This document shows positions 6,429 to 15,354 of a stretch of 64,000 nucleotides of DNA, piece after piece. The stretch is from an uncultured Porphyromonadaceae bacterium (GTDB lineage Bacteria; Bacteroidota; Bacteroidia; Bacteroidales; Muribaculaceae). The first letter of the stretch is position 1, and each line of letters opens with the position of its first letter. Both the position numbers and the translations under genes were made by a program. The DNA lies in the NCBI GenBank assembly GCA_902470475.1, contig CABRGT010000004.1, positions 1 to 64,000 of the forward strand, written 5' to 3'. The notes below the pieces were generated by a model that saw nothing but the letters and a program-made list of their open reading frames with translations, searched no databases and was not told where the DNA came from.

Positions 6429-9248
6429 ATGAAAAAACTTTTTAAATGTGCACTCGCCCTCATCGCAGGGCTGCTTGCCACCGAAGGTGCCTCCGCCCAG
6501 GGCTTCAACCAGCTTCCGGCGATGCCCGTCGACTCAGCGGTAGTAGTCGGCCAGCTCCCCAACGGCCTCACCTACTACATCCGCCACAACGAAACGCCCA
6601 AAGGCCAGGCCGATTTCTTCATAGCCCAGAAAGTCGGCTCAATCCTTGAGGAAGACAACCAGCGCGGTCTGGCCCACTTCCTCGAACATATGTGCTTCAA
6701 CGGCACTGAAAACTTTCCCGGCAAGGGAATCATCAACTGGCTCGAGTCAATCGGCGTGAAATTCGGTCAGAATCTCAATGCCTACACATCAATTGACGAG
6801 ACCGTTTACAACATCTCCGACGTGCCGGTTGCCCGCCAGAGCGTTCAGGACTCGTGCCTGCTCATCCTTCACGACTGGTCGTGCGCCCTCACTCTCGACC
6901 CTGAGGAAATCAATGCCGAACGCGGCGTGATCCATGAGGAATGGCGTCGCTCTATGGTTGGCCAGATGCGCATCCTCGAAAAGCTTCTTCCTGAAATATA
7001 CCCCAACAACAAGTACGGCCTGCGCCTGCCGATCGGCACCATGGACGTTGTCGACAACTTCCCGCCCCAGGCTATCATCGACTACTACCACACATGGTAC
7101 CGTCCGGACAACCAGGCCATCATCGTCGTAGGCGACATCGACCCGACTTATATCGAAAATAAGATCAAGGAGATGTTCTCGCCCATCAAGATGCCCGAGA
7201 ATCCCCGCGAACGCTACTATGTACCCGTCGAGGATACGGAAGGCACCATCGTGGCCATCGGCAAAGACACCGAAATGAGTGCCCCGGTAGCCATGATGAT
7301 GTTCAAGTACGACCAGCCCCTACCCCGCGAAAGCCGCAACACACAGATGTACTATGCCGTCCAGTACATGACCGACATGATTCAGGACATGCTCAACTCG
7401 CGCCTGTCGGATATCGCCAACAAGCCCGACGCACCCTTCGCCATGGCATCGGTTGAACTCGGCAACTTCTTCCTGGCTTCCACCAAGGACGCACTCTCCC
7501 TTCAGGTAATAGCCAAAGGCAACGACATCACCGAAGCCCTGCAGGCCGCTTACCGCGAGATTCTGCGCGCCCTGCGCGGCGGCTTCACCGTAGGAGAATA
7601 CGAGCGCGCCTGCGCCGAGCTCCGTTCGCGCTACCAGCGTCTCTACGACCAGCGCAACAACACACCCAACGTGACCTATGCACGCGAATATGTCCGCGCA
7701 TTCGTGGACAACGAGCCGATTCCCGGCATCACGATCGAACAGCAGATCTACGATATGCTGACTACGAGTGTTCCCGTTCAGCAGATCAGCATGCTGCTTC
7801 CCGAACTTGTGACGGACAACAACCGCGTGGTGCTGATGCTGCTTCCCGACAACGCAAACTTCACAATCCCGACCGACTCACAGGTTCTTGAAGCCCTCAA
7901 GGCTGTAGACGGCGAGGAAATCGAAGCTTACAAGGACGAAGTCCGCACCGATCCGCTCATTCCCAGCCTGCCCGCTCCCGGCTCGATCGTAAGCGAGCGC
8001 CATCTTGACAACTGGGACGCCACCGAACTCACTCTTTCGAACGGCGTCAAGGTCATCGTCAAGCCGACTGAGTTCAAGGAGAACGATATCCAGTTCGCAG
8101 CTGCCGCCAAGGGTGGCTTCTCGGTACTTCCCGATTCCTACGCAAGCTCACTGCAGTTCCTGCCCTACTCGATGTCGAACCACGGGCTGGGCGACTACAG
8201 CAACAGCGACCTCAACAAATATCTCCAGGGCAAGCAGGTAAGCCTGAACTTCGACTTCAGCAAGTACGACCGCACCGCCTCCGGCTCCACCACCATCCAG
8301 GACCTGCCTACCCTGATGGAGCTCATCTACGCCAATTTTGCAGAATTCAGCTACAAGCCCGACGAATTCACCGCCATCCAGAACATGATCAGCGGATTGC
8401 TCGCCAATCAGGAGTCAGAGCCGCAGTTCATCTTCCAGCAGCTCATGCTGAAGACTCTTTTCAAGGCTCCCGCCCTGCAGATGGTCACCACCAAAGCCAT
8501 CGCCGAAGCATCGTACGAGCAGACTGTAGAGATCGCCAAGACAATGCTTGCCAATCCTGCTGATTTCACATTCACGTTTGTCGGCAACATAGACATGGAC
8601 GTCTTCCGTCCGCTCGTCGAACAGTACATCGCCACGCTGCCCGTCGGCGCAAGCGTTGAATACAAGCCCTCCGCAGCCTTCGAAATTACCAAAGGCACCG
8701 ACACCGTCACCGAATCGTGCGTCATGAGCACTCCGCAGACCTGGACACTCTACATGATCAGCGGCACCGAGAAGTATACACCCAGGCAGCGCGCCATGGC
8801 TTCGATGGTCGGCCAGATAATGAGCACCCGCCTGCTCAACAAGGTCCGCGAGGAAATGGGAGCCACCTACTCGATAGGCGCCCACTCGCAGATGGGCCGT
8901 ACCGGCGACATAAACACTTTGCTGCAGATCGCCTTCCCGATGAAGCCCGAGATGAAAGACGAGGTATTCGCAGCCATCGACGTCATCATCAAGGACATGG
9001 CCAAGAACGTGACCGTCGAAGAACTGACCCCGGTGCGCGAATTCATGGTCAAGGAAGCCACAGCCAGCCTCGATGAAAACAATGACTGGGCCGCTTCGAT
9101 GGCAAACACATCGATCAACGGCGTGGATGTGTTCACCGGCGCAGCCGACATGATCAACTCCGTGACCGTCGACGACCTGATGAAGTTCTGGCAGGACGTC
9201 CTCAATCAGGGCAACTTCCAGCTCGTGATCCTGAATCCCGCTGAATAA
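6429..9248 (+). CDS. secreted M16-family zinc peptidase (pitrilysin-like, two-unit)
   Basis: The 939-residue protein has a signal peptide ending ASAQ (residues 21-24). The inverted zinc motif HFLEH is at 83-87, and the third zinc ligand Glu164 (in INAERG) lies 77 residues downstream of His87, exactly the pitrilysin spacing. The N-terminal catalytic unit is followed by an M16_C unit, then a second pair of units without HxxEH, so the protein is the usual fused active/inactive double form. M16 enzymes cleave unstructured peptides inside a closed chamber; a periplasmic role in peptide breakdown is inferred. It has its own terminator, so it appears to be a single-gene unit. Confidence 0.9.
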   Translation: MKKLFKCALALIAGLLATEGASAQGFNQLPAMPVDSAVVVGQLPNGLTYYIRHNETPKGQADFFIAQKVGSILEEDNQRGLAHFLEHMCFNGTENFPGKGIINWLESIGVKFGQNLNAYTSIDETVYNISDVPVARQSVQDSCLLILHDWSCALTLDPEEINAERGVIHEEWRRSMVGQMRILEKLLPEIYPNNKYGLRLPIGTMDVVDNFPPQAIIDYYHTWYRPDNQAIIVVGDIDPTYIENKIKEMFSPIKMPENPRERYYVPVEDTEGTIVAIGKDTEMSAPVAMMMFKYDQPLPRESRNTQMYYAVQYMTDMIQDMLNSRLSDIANKPDAPFAMASVELGNFFLASTKDALSLQVIAKGNDITEALQAAYREILRALRGGFTVGEYERACAELRSRYQRLYDQRNNTPNVTYAREYVRAFVDNEPIPGITIEQQIYDMLTTSVPVQQISMLLPELVTDNNRVVLMLLPDNANFTIPTDSQVLEALKAVDGEEIEAYKDEVRTDPLIPSLPAPGSIVSERHLDNWDATELTLSNGVKVIVKPTEFKENDIQFAAAAKGGFSVLPDSYASSLQFLPYSMSNHGLGDYSNSDLNKYLQGKQVSLNFDFSKYDRTASGSTTIQDLPTLMELIYANFAEFSYKPDEFTAIQNMISGLLANQESEPQFIFQQLMLKTLFKAPALQMVTTKAIAEASYEQTVEIAKTMLANPADFTFTFVGNIDMDVFRPLVEQYIATLPVGASVEYKPSAAFEITKGTDTVTESCVMSTPQTWTLYMISGTEKYTPRQRAMASMVGQIMSTRLLNKVREEMGATYSIGAHSQMGRTGDINTLLQIAFPMKPEMKDEVFAAIDVIIKDMAKNVTVEELTPVREFMVKEATASLDENNDWAASMANTSINGVDVFTGAADMINSVTVDDLMKFWQDVLNQGNFQLVILNPAE

Positions 9249-9269
9249 ATTTCACAATAATTTAATAGG

Positions 9270-9306
9270 AGGAGCCGTGCCCGGGTGGCGCGGCTCCTTT
9301 TCTTTT
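9270..9306 (+). terminator. intrinsic terminator after the M16 peptidase
   Basis: Stem aggagccg (9270-9277) pairs with cggctcct (9291-9298), followed by tttctttttg. It lies 20 bases after the stop. Confidence 0.8.
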
Positions 9307-9308
9307 TG

Positions 9309-9316
9309 TAACTTTG
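9309..9316 (+). promoter_or_regulatory. -7 element of the porin gene
   Basis: TAACTTTG is an exact match to the -7 consensus, 20 bases before the ATG at 9336 and directly after the terminator T-tract. No -33 TTG was seen at the right spacing. Confidence 0.5.
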
Positions 9317-9335
9317 CACAAAATTACCTTCACTT

Positions 9336-10361
9336 ATGCATAAGACCATCCTTCTGACCCTCTCACTGCTGACTGCCGCCACTGCCTTTGCCGCCGAAAA
9401 ATCCGATTCAGTCACCGACCGGACCGATTACCTCCCGAATCTCCACGGCGTGATCCGTCCGAGATTCGAATACGACACAGAGTCGGGGACCAACCGCTTT
9501 CAGATCCGCAACGCTCGTCTGAGTCTCGACGGCAACATAGGCCAGGCGATCGACTACTACGCCCAGGTGGATCTGTGCAACGCCGGATCTTTCGTTGCAC
9601 TTGACTTTTGGGGACGATTCCGCGTGTCGCGCTCAGTTGCCATACAGGGCGGTCAGTTCCGGATGCCGCTCGGGCTGGACACATTCCGCGGGCCTACAAA
9701 TTATTTCTTCGCCAACCGCTCGTTCATAGGCAAGCAGATGTTCAATTTCCGTGCCATAGGCGTAAAAGCAAGCTACGACATCGCCGGTTCAGGCATCACG
9801 ATTGACGGCGGCATATTCAGCAATTCAGCCATCACGGCCCAAAGCCACTGGAACAAGGGATTTGCTTACGCCGCACGACTCACCTACAAGCCCGGTGAGA
9901 TGACATACTCAGCCGGATTCGGATCCGTGAAGCCCTACGGCATACGCGCCAACGTAGCCGACGCCGCCATATGCTGGACAGACAGCCGCTGGACCGTCTC
10001 GGCCGAATATATGTACAAGCACTACACCGGCCATGCCCATGACGCCTCCCATGGATATCTGGCCTATGCCAATTACCGCTTCCCGGTCAGAGCCGGCATC
10101 TTCAACTACATGTCGGTACAGGCACGTTTCGACGGCATGACAGCACACAGCGACAGCCGTCCGGACGACACAGGCCGCCCTGCAACCACCGACCCCACAC
10201 GCAACCGCATCACTGCCGGCAGTACCTTATCATATTACAAGTCCAAATACCTCTTTGCCGACATACGTCTCAACTACGAGAAATACTTCTATCACCGCGA
10301 CTACGCGATACCCGACGGACAAGGCGACCGGATAGTCGTAGAGCTGGTTCTGCGCTTCTGA
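9336..10361 (+). CDS. outer-membrane porin, phosphate-selective porin O/P-like
   Basis: The 341-residue protein has a signal peptide (about 1-19, ending FAA) and then alternating beta-strand sequence with aromatic girdles. It ends in a terminal Phe (VVELVLRF), the signature recognised by the BAM machinery. The opening segment (HGVIRPRFEYDTESGTNRFQ) and the FRMPLGLDTF region resemble OprO/OprP-type porins of Bacteroidota. Substrate selectivity cannot be read from the sequence. It has no partner gene; nagA follows 138 bases later with its own promoter. Confidence 0.8.
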   Translation: MHKTILLTLSLLTAATAFAAEKSDSVTDRTDYLPNLHGVIRPRFEYDTESGTNRFQIRNARLSLDGNIGQAIDYYAQVDLCNAGSFVALDFWGRFRVSRSVAIQGGQFRMPLGLDTFRGPTNYFFANRSFIGKQMFNFRAIGVKASYDIAGSGITIDGGIFSNSAITAQSHWNKGFAYAARLTYKPGEMTYSAGFGSVKPYGIRANVADAAICWTDSRWTVSAEYMYKHYTGHAHDASHGYLAYANYRFPVRAGIFNYMSVQARFDGMTAHSDSRPDDTGRPATTDPTRNRITAGSTLSYYKSKYLFADIRLNYEKYFYHRDYAIPDGQGDRIVVELVLRF

Positions 10362-10432
10362 TATGTAGATCCGGCAGGCTGTAAACAAAAACTAAAAATT
10401 TATTAACAATTCTTATTTTATGTAAAACAAAC

Positions 10433-10463
10433 TTGCAGATTCGCGAAAGAATGTATTACTTTG
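10433..10463 (+). promoter_or_regulatory. promoter of nagA
   Basis: TTG at 10433-10435 and TTACTTTG at 10456-10463 (one mismatch to TAnnTTTG) are 20 bases apart. The ATG chosen for nagA at 10500 leaves a leader of about 30 bases, which also argues against the longer reading frame that starts at 10461 inside the promoter region. Confidence 0.55.
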
Positions 10464-10499
10464 CAATACCTTAAACAAACCGAATATTTAAAACCACCG

Positions 10500-11672
10500 A
10501 TGAGAACGCAAATCCTAAACGGAAAGATACTGACACCCAACGGATGGGTCGAAAACGGATCAGTCCTGATCAAGGACTCGGCCATTCTTGACGTGCTCAA
10601 CCACAGCAACCGTCTTTCGACAGCCGACAAGGTCATCGACGCCGAGGGCGGATACGTATTGCCCGGCGGCATCGACATCCATGTCCACGGCGGCGGCGGC
10701 AGCGATTTCATGGAGACCACCGAAGAAGCTTTCCGCACTGCAATTGAAGCACACCGCGCTCACGGTACCACCAGCATATTCCCCACCCTGTCGTCATCGA
10801 CAGCCCAGATGATCAGCGATGCCGCAGTCACCTGCGAGAAACTGATGATGGATCCGATGAACGGCGTACTCGGCCTTCACCTCGAAGGCCCGTACTTCAA
10901 CCCCAAGATGGCCGGCGGCCAGCTCCGGGAAAACATCCGCATACCTGATCCCAACGAATATGTGCCTCTGATCGAGCAGTTCCAGTGCATCAAACGCTGG
11001 GATGCCGCACCCGAGCTGCCCAATACCGAGCAATTTGCCCGCTACCTGCGCAGCAAGGGCGTCGTTGTGGCACTGGGACATACCGCCGCCCGGGACGAGG
11101 AAGTGGAACGCGGCTACCGCGCAGGCTTCAACCTGGCCACCCACTTCTACTGCGCCATGACCGCATCGCACAAGGAAGGCATGTACCGCTATGACGGCAC
11201 TGTCGAGGCCGTATACCTCCGCGACGGCATCAACGTCGAGATGATTTGCGACGGCATCCATGTTCCCCCGGTAATCCTGCGACTTATCCACAAACTTAAG
11301 GGCACCGACCATGTAGCCCTGATCACTGACGCGCTGGCCTGCGCAGCGTCCGACAGCAAGACAGCTTTCGACCCACGAGTGATCATAGAGGACGGCGTCT
11401 GCAAGTTGGCCGACCGTTCGGCCCTGGCCGGCTCGATAGCCACAATGGACCGCCTGATCCGGACATGTGTGCTCAAAGCCAAGATACCTATGGCCGACGT
11501 GGCCCGCATGGCTTCGGAAACCCCGGCCCGCATCATGGGCGTCTACGACCGCAAGGGCTCTATCAGCTACGGCAAGGACGCCGACATAATGATATTCAAC
11601 GACGACATCATCCTCACGAACGTCATACAGATGGGACGCGAGATAGAAGTCGCTCCCGCAGAAATATATTGA
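10500..11672 (+). CDS. nagA: N-acetylglucosamine-6-phosphate deacetylase
   Basis: The 390-residue cytoplasmic enzyme removes acetate from GlcNAc-6-phosphate, feeding amino sugars into glycolysis or cell-wall synthesis. It is an amidohydrolase with the metal motifs in order: DIHVHGGGG near residue 58, GLHLEGPYFNP (metal-binding Glu) near 123, a GHT histidine near 187, HFYCAM near 210 and the catalytic Asp in LITDALA near 275. The start is set to ATG 10500 (MRTQILNGK) rather than an in-frame ATG at 10461. nagB is not adjacent, so it is a single-gene unit here. Confidence 0.93.
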   Translation: MRTQILNGKILTPNGWVENGSVLIKDSAILDVLNHSNRLSTADKVIDAEGGYVLPGGIDIHVHGGGGSDFMETTEEAFRTAIEAHRAHGTTSIFPTLSSSTAQMISDAAVTCEKLMMDPMNGVLGLHLEGPYFNPKMAGGQLRENIRIPDPNEYVPLIEQFQCIKRWDAAPELPNTEQFARYLRSKGVVVALGHTAARDEEVERGYRAGFNLATHFYCAMTASHKEGMYRYDGTVEAVYLRDGINVEMICDGIHVPPVILRLIHKLKGTDHVALITDALACAASDSKTAFDPRVIIEDGVCKLADRSALAGSIATMDRLIRTCVLKAKIPMADVARMASETPARIMGVYDRKGSISYGKDADIMIFNDDIILTNVIQMGREIEVAPAEIY

Positions 11673-11772
11673 CCCTAAGATAGTAATGATAGAAATGAGA
11701 TAGATAGAAACGTTTTCATAATTAGTATTATTTTTAGAGAAACAACTATTTTTTCCTTTGTCTATAAAACAC

Positions 11773-11808
11773 CGGGAGTCGATTGCCAAGAATCGGCTCC
11801 CGATTTTT
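11773..11808 (+). terminator. intrinsic terminator between nagA and the rhomboid gene
   Basis: A 12-bp stem (11773-11784 with 11791-11802, one G-U pair) with a 6-base loop is followed by atttttta. It lies about 100 bases after the nagA stop. Confidence 0.85.
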
Positions 11809-11845
11809 TATAATAATTTAATAAGAGTGTAAGCCGGAAAAGTCG

Positions 11846-11853
11846 TAACTTTG
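11846..11853 (+). promoter_or_regulatory. -7 element of the rhomboid operon
   Basis: TAACTTTG lies 28 bases before the ATG at 11882. It is an exact -7 match with no TTG at the usual upstream distance. Confidence 0.5.
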
Positions 11854-11881
11854 CAAGAACATAACAATCAAATTACGCACA

Positions 11882-12622
11882 ATGAGATTTCCCCCATTAC
11901 CACCGATAACAAAAAACCTGCTGATAATCAATGTGATCATCTGGGCAGCCATAAATCTGTTCCCGCAACTGGGTGCAAGCGTCATTAGACTGGCCTCGCT
12001 TCATTATTTCTCGTCGCCGGCGTTCAATGTGGCCCAGCTGTTTACATACATGTTCATTCAGGAAAGCTTCGCGCACCTGTTCTTCAACATGTTCGCCCTG
12101 TGGATGTTCGGTGCAATCATCGAGCGCAGTATGGGATCTGCGCGGTTTCTGTTCTACTATATCAGCTGCGGTCTGTTCGCGGCGCTTGTCCAGATGGGTG
12201 TCTATGCGATAATGATCCACAACTACATACCCCTGCTGCCGCCCGGCGTAAGCTATGACGATGTCTGCACCGAAGGCTGGCGGTACATGCAACAGGGATA
12301 CACCTTCTTAGATCCGGCTGCCGCTACCATCAACCAACTCGTCAACGGCGCCATGATCGGCGCTTCAGGTGCCATTTTCGGCGTGATCCTCGCGTTCGGC
12401 ATGCTTTTTCCGAACCAGCCGATCTATCTTTTCTTCATACCCGTTCCTATCAAGGCCAAATATCTTGTCATAGGATACGGCGTGCTTGAGCTTGTCATGG
12501 GCCTGGGCAACATGGTCGACAACGTGGCTCACTTCGCGCACCTGGGAGGCATGATCGCCGGCGTGCTGCTGATACTGTACTGGAAGAAAAAAGGCGTGTT
12601 CAACAATCATTGGTTCTTCTGA
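11882..12622 (+). CDS. rhomboid-family intramembrane serine protease
   Basis: The 246-residue protein has six predicted transmembrane helices. The rhomboid signatures are present: HLFFN (65-69) in the second helix, GASG with the nucleophile Ser162 (160-163) in the fourth, and AHLGG with catalytic His220 in the sixth. It is therefore expected to cleave transmembrane helices within the inner membrane. It is the first gene of a probable operon with a second rhomboid (6 bases after the stop) and an endonuclease/exonuclease/phosphatase-family protein. Natural substrates in Bacteroidota are largely unknown. Confidence 0.9.
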   Translation: MRFPPLPPITKNLLIINVIIWAAINLFPQLGASVIRLASLHYFSSPAFNVAQLFTYMFIQESFAHLFFNMFALWMFGAIIERSMGSARFLFYYISCGLFAALVQMGVYAIMIHNYIPLLPPGVSYDDVCTEGWRYMQQGYTFLDPAAATINQLVNGAMIGASGAIFGVILAFGMLFPNQPIYLFFIPVPIKAKYLVIGYGVLELVMGLGNMVDNVAHFAHLGGMIAGVLLILYWKKKGVFNNHWFF

Positions 12623-12628
12623 CACCCC

Positions 12629-13312
12629 ATGAGCAGAGTGCTCACATACCGGTCTACAGCCGTCCTCGCCGTGGCGAACGCCGCGGTGTACATCGCCGCA
12701 TGGGCGCAGGGAGCCGACATCGCTTCTCTGAAACTGTCGGGCGACTTCTCAATGGCTGCCGGACATCCGTGGACTCTGCTTACCTACATGTTCTGTCACA
12801 ACCACCCGGGCCATCTGGCCATAAACCTGGCAGTGCTCGCCGCGGCCGGCGCCATGTATGAACGGCGCCGCGGACATGCGGCAATGCTGGCCGCATATAT
12901 CACCGGCGGCATTGCCGGGGGTATCATATTTGTAGGCGCAGCATCGGCGACAGGGCTTACACTCTCGTCGCTTGCCGGTGCATCGGCGGCCGTACTGGCC
13001 GTAGGTGCAGCCTTGATCGCATCAAGCCGCAGTGCTGCAATGCGCATCCGGCGCACACCGGCGGCAATTGCTGCCCTCGTCCTCGCGACCATAGCTATAT
13101 TATGGGGACTACGCGGCCCGAATGCCGGCGGCAGCATAGCCCATATAGGCGGCATATCGGCGGGAATAGCCTGCGGGCTGCTTTCGCGGACAAAGCGCAC
13201 TGCTCCGGCCGATCACTCGGCAATCATAGAAAAAGCCCGGACTTCGGGATATGCCTCACTGACCGACGATGAACGTAAAAAACTTGCAGACACGCAGCAG
13301 ATCGACGGCTAA
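12629..13312 (+). CDS. second rhomboid-family protein with altered GxSG motif and DUF6576-like tail
   Basis: The 227-residue protein has about six transmembrane helices. The candidate nucleophile Ser119 sits in GASA (117-120) instead of GASG, and His172 in AHIGG supplies the second catalytic residue, so the dyad is present although the glycine after the serine is replaced by alanine. HLAIN (62-66) corresponds to the HxxxN of the second helix. The soluble C-terminal 30 residues (KARTSGYASLTDDERKKLA) resemble the DUF6576 tail of Bacteroidota rhomboids. It overlaps the next gene by 44 bases if that gene starts at 13269. Activity is plausible but less certain than for the first copy. Confidence 0.8.
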   Translation: MSRVLTYRSTAVLAVANAAVYIAAWAQGADIASLKLSGDFSMAAGHPWTLLTYMFCHNHPGHLAINLAVLAAAGAMYERRRGHAAMLAAYITGGIAGGIIFVGAASATGLTLSSLAGASAAVLAVGAALIASSRSAAMRIRRTPAAIAALVLATIAILWGLRGPNAGGSIAHIGGISAGIACGLLSRTKRTAPADHSAIIEKARTSGYASLTDDERKKLADTQQIDG

Positions 13313-14465
13313 GAGCGCCCAGGCGGCTGCCTCAGTCCGAAGAAACCCGTGGATGACCGTCGTGCGCGTCATCCTCACCCTGCTCACGCTTGCATCGGCT
13401 CTCGGACTGCTGGCCGCTTCGTACGGAGGCGACTTCCGTCCGTCGGTATATCGTGGTCTATGCATCATCGTCATGACCATGCCGCTCTGGATTATCGCCA
13501 CGGTGATAATGACTGTGCTGGATGCATTATGGAACCGCAAGGCCCTCGTGATAATCATTCTGACCTTCATAGCCTGCGCTCCGGCCCTGTGGAATTTCTG
13601 TCCGCTGAATATCTTCGGACCGTCGGACAGCAAATACGAGAAGTGCCCGAAATTCACACTCATGTCGTACAACATCTGCAACTTCATGTCGCAGGACAGC
13701 ATTTACCCCGGAGGAATGAACCCGGCCATGTCGTTCCTGATAAAGACCGATGCCGACATAGTGTGCCTGCAGGAAGCCGGAGGATTCGTACCGGTCACCG
13801 ACCGATACAAGATTCCGACCATACAGGTCGATTCGTTGAACAGACTATATCCCTACATCGTGATGAACGGCCGGACGCAGATGATACTCTCGAAATATCC
13901 TGTAAAATCCATTCCGACCGGCTATGCCAAGGCAAAACTCAACGAAATCGCCGTCTGTCGCGTGGAAATCGAAGGGACACCGATCACGATATTCAACGTA
14001 CATCTGCAGTCCTATTCACTGCGTCCCGACGACAAGTCGCTCTATGAGGATATCACAGACCTGAAGAAAAACGACCTGTCGCTACGCGAGAATGTCACGG
14101 ATATCAAATCGCAACTGCTGGGAAAGATACAGACTGCCGCCGAAGGTCGCGAACTCGACGCTGAGCGTCTTGGGTCATATATAACACGTCTTGGCGGTCC
14201 TAACGTAATCGTCACAGGCGACTTCAACGACGTTCCCGGCTGCTATACCTTGCGGCGGCTCGCCGATTATGACATGAAGGAAGTGTATCCGGAAGTCGGA
14301 TTCGGGCCTATGATCACCTATTATGCCAACCGGTTCTATTTCCGCATAGACCACACCCTATACCGCGGTAACCTGGAACCACTGAAAATGACGCGCCCTA
14401 CTCCGCGCAACAGCGACCATTACCCGATTATCACCACTTTCGCAATCACCGGGGATGAAAAATGA
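13269..14465 (+). CDS. endonuclease/exonuclease/phosphatase-family protein with membrane anchor
   Basis: The 398-residue protein has three hydrophobic segments (about 30-52, 63-85 and 92-112) followed by an EEP hydrolase domain. That domain shows SYNICN, CLQEAGG (metal-binding Glu), TGDFNDVPG (Asp/Asn), RIDHTLY and NSDHYPI (catalytic Asp-His). The family includes nucleases, sphingomyelinases and inositol phosphatases, so the substrate is open. The topology places the domain on one face of the inner membrane. The start at 13269 overlaps the rhomboid gene by 44 bases; an ATG at 13353 would remove the overlap and still leave the first helix intact. Confidence 0.85.
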   Translation: MNVKNLQTRSRSTAKSAQAAASVRRNPWMTVVRVILTLLTLASALGLLAASYGGDFRPSVYRGLCIIVMTMPLWIIATVIMTVLDALWNRKALVIIILTFIACAPALWNFCPLNIFGPSDSKYEKCPKFTLMSYNICNFMSQDSIYPGGMNPAMSFLIKTDADIVCLQEAGGFVPVTDRYKIPTIQVDSLNRLYPYIVMNGRTQMILSKYPVKSIPTGYAKAKLNEIAVCRVEIEGTPITIFNVHLQSYSLRPDDKSLYEDITDLKKNDLSLRENVTDIKSQLLGKIQTAAEGRELDAERLGSYITRLGGPNVIVTGDFNDVPGCYTLRRLADYDMKEVYPEVGFGPMITYYANRFYFRIDHTLYRGNLEPLKMTRPTPRNSDHYPIITTFAITGDEK

Positions 14466-14518
14466 CATATTTCAGCCGATTTAAGTCCTTCCGGGCCGCG
14501 ACTCCGCAAAAAAAGTAG

Positions 14519-14526
14519 TACATTTG
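14519..14526 (+). promoter_or_regulatory. -7 element of aroE
   Basis: TACATTTG matches TAnnTTTG exactly, 19 bases before the aroE ATG. No -33 TTG was found at the expected distance. Confidence 0.45.
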
Positions 14527-14545
14527 CAAACTGATTCAACCGCCT

Positions 14546-15313
14546 ATGAGCAATTTAGCGCAATATGACCGACTTTACGGGCTTATCGGATATCCGCTTG
14601 GCCATTCGTTCTCGCAGAGTTTCTTCAATCAGAAATTCGAGTCGGAAGGAATCAACGCCCGCTATGTCAACTTTGAGATTCCGTCGATCGACGAACTCCG
14701 CGCCATAATCGCCGCACACCCCAATATCGCGGGGTTCAACGTCACGATTCCCTATAAGGAACAGATCATAGACATGCTCGACGGTCTCGACCCGGAGACA
14801 CGCCGCATCGGCGCGGTGAACGTTGTAAAGGTTTTCCGCCAGCCCGACGGCAGCGTGTCGCTCAAGGGCTACAACAGCGACTACATCGGCTTCAGCGATT
14901 CGATCCGCCCGCTGCTCGATCCGGCTGTCCACGGCAAAGCCCTCATCCTCGGCACAGGAGGGGCTTCAAAAGCCGTAGCGCACGCCCTTGACAGTCTGGG
15001 CGTGGAGAGTGTGCGTGTGTCGCGCACTGAAAAGCCCGGCGCCATAACCTACGCCCATGTCACACCCGAGCTTCTCGAGGATTACAAGGTTATCATCAAC
15101 ACTACTCCCGTAGGAATGTATCCCAATGTCGACGAATGCCCGCCACTTCCCTACGAAGCGCTCACCCCTCAGCATCTATGCTACGACCTGCTCTACAATC
15201 CGGGCACGACTCTGTTCATGAAAAAGGCCGCCCAGGCAGGCGCTGTCACAAAAAACGGACTTGAAATGCTTCTTCTCCAGACCTTTGTATCCTGGAACAT
15301 ATGGAAAAAATAG
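14546..15313 (+). CDS. aroE: shikimate dehydrogenase
   Basis: The 255-residue enzyme reduces 3-dehydroshikimate to shikimate with NADPH in aromatic amino-acid synthesis. Family motifs are intact: GYPLGHSFSQ (substrate pocket, 15-24), NVTIPYKE with catalytic Lys71, YNSDYIGF with Asp112, the Rossmann loop GTGGASKA and the C-terminal NGLEMLLLQ. It is the first gene of a probable aroE-yeiH-comEC operon with gaps of 41 and 16 bases. Length and motifs are normal. Confidence 0.95.
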   Translation: MSNLAQYDRLYGLIGYPLGHSFSQSFFNQKFESEGINARYVNFEIPSIDELRAIIAAHPNIAGFNVTIPYKEQIIDMLDGLDPETRRIGAVNVVKVFRQPDGSVSLKGYNSDYIGFSDSIRPLLDPAVHGKALILGTGGASKAVAHALDSLGVESVRVSRTEKPGAITYAHVTPELLEDYKVIINTTPVGMYPNVDECPPLPYEALTPQHLCYDLLYNPGTTLFMKKAAQAGAVTKNGLEMLLLQTFVSWNIWKK

Positions 15314-15354
15314 AAAAGAATACGAATAACCAATCGGCACATCAATACTAAAAA

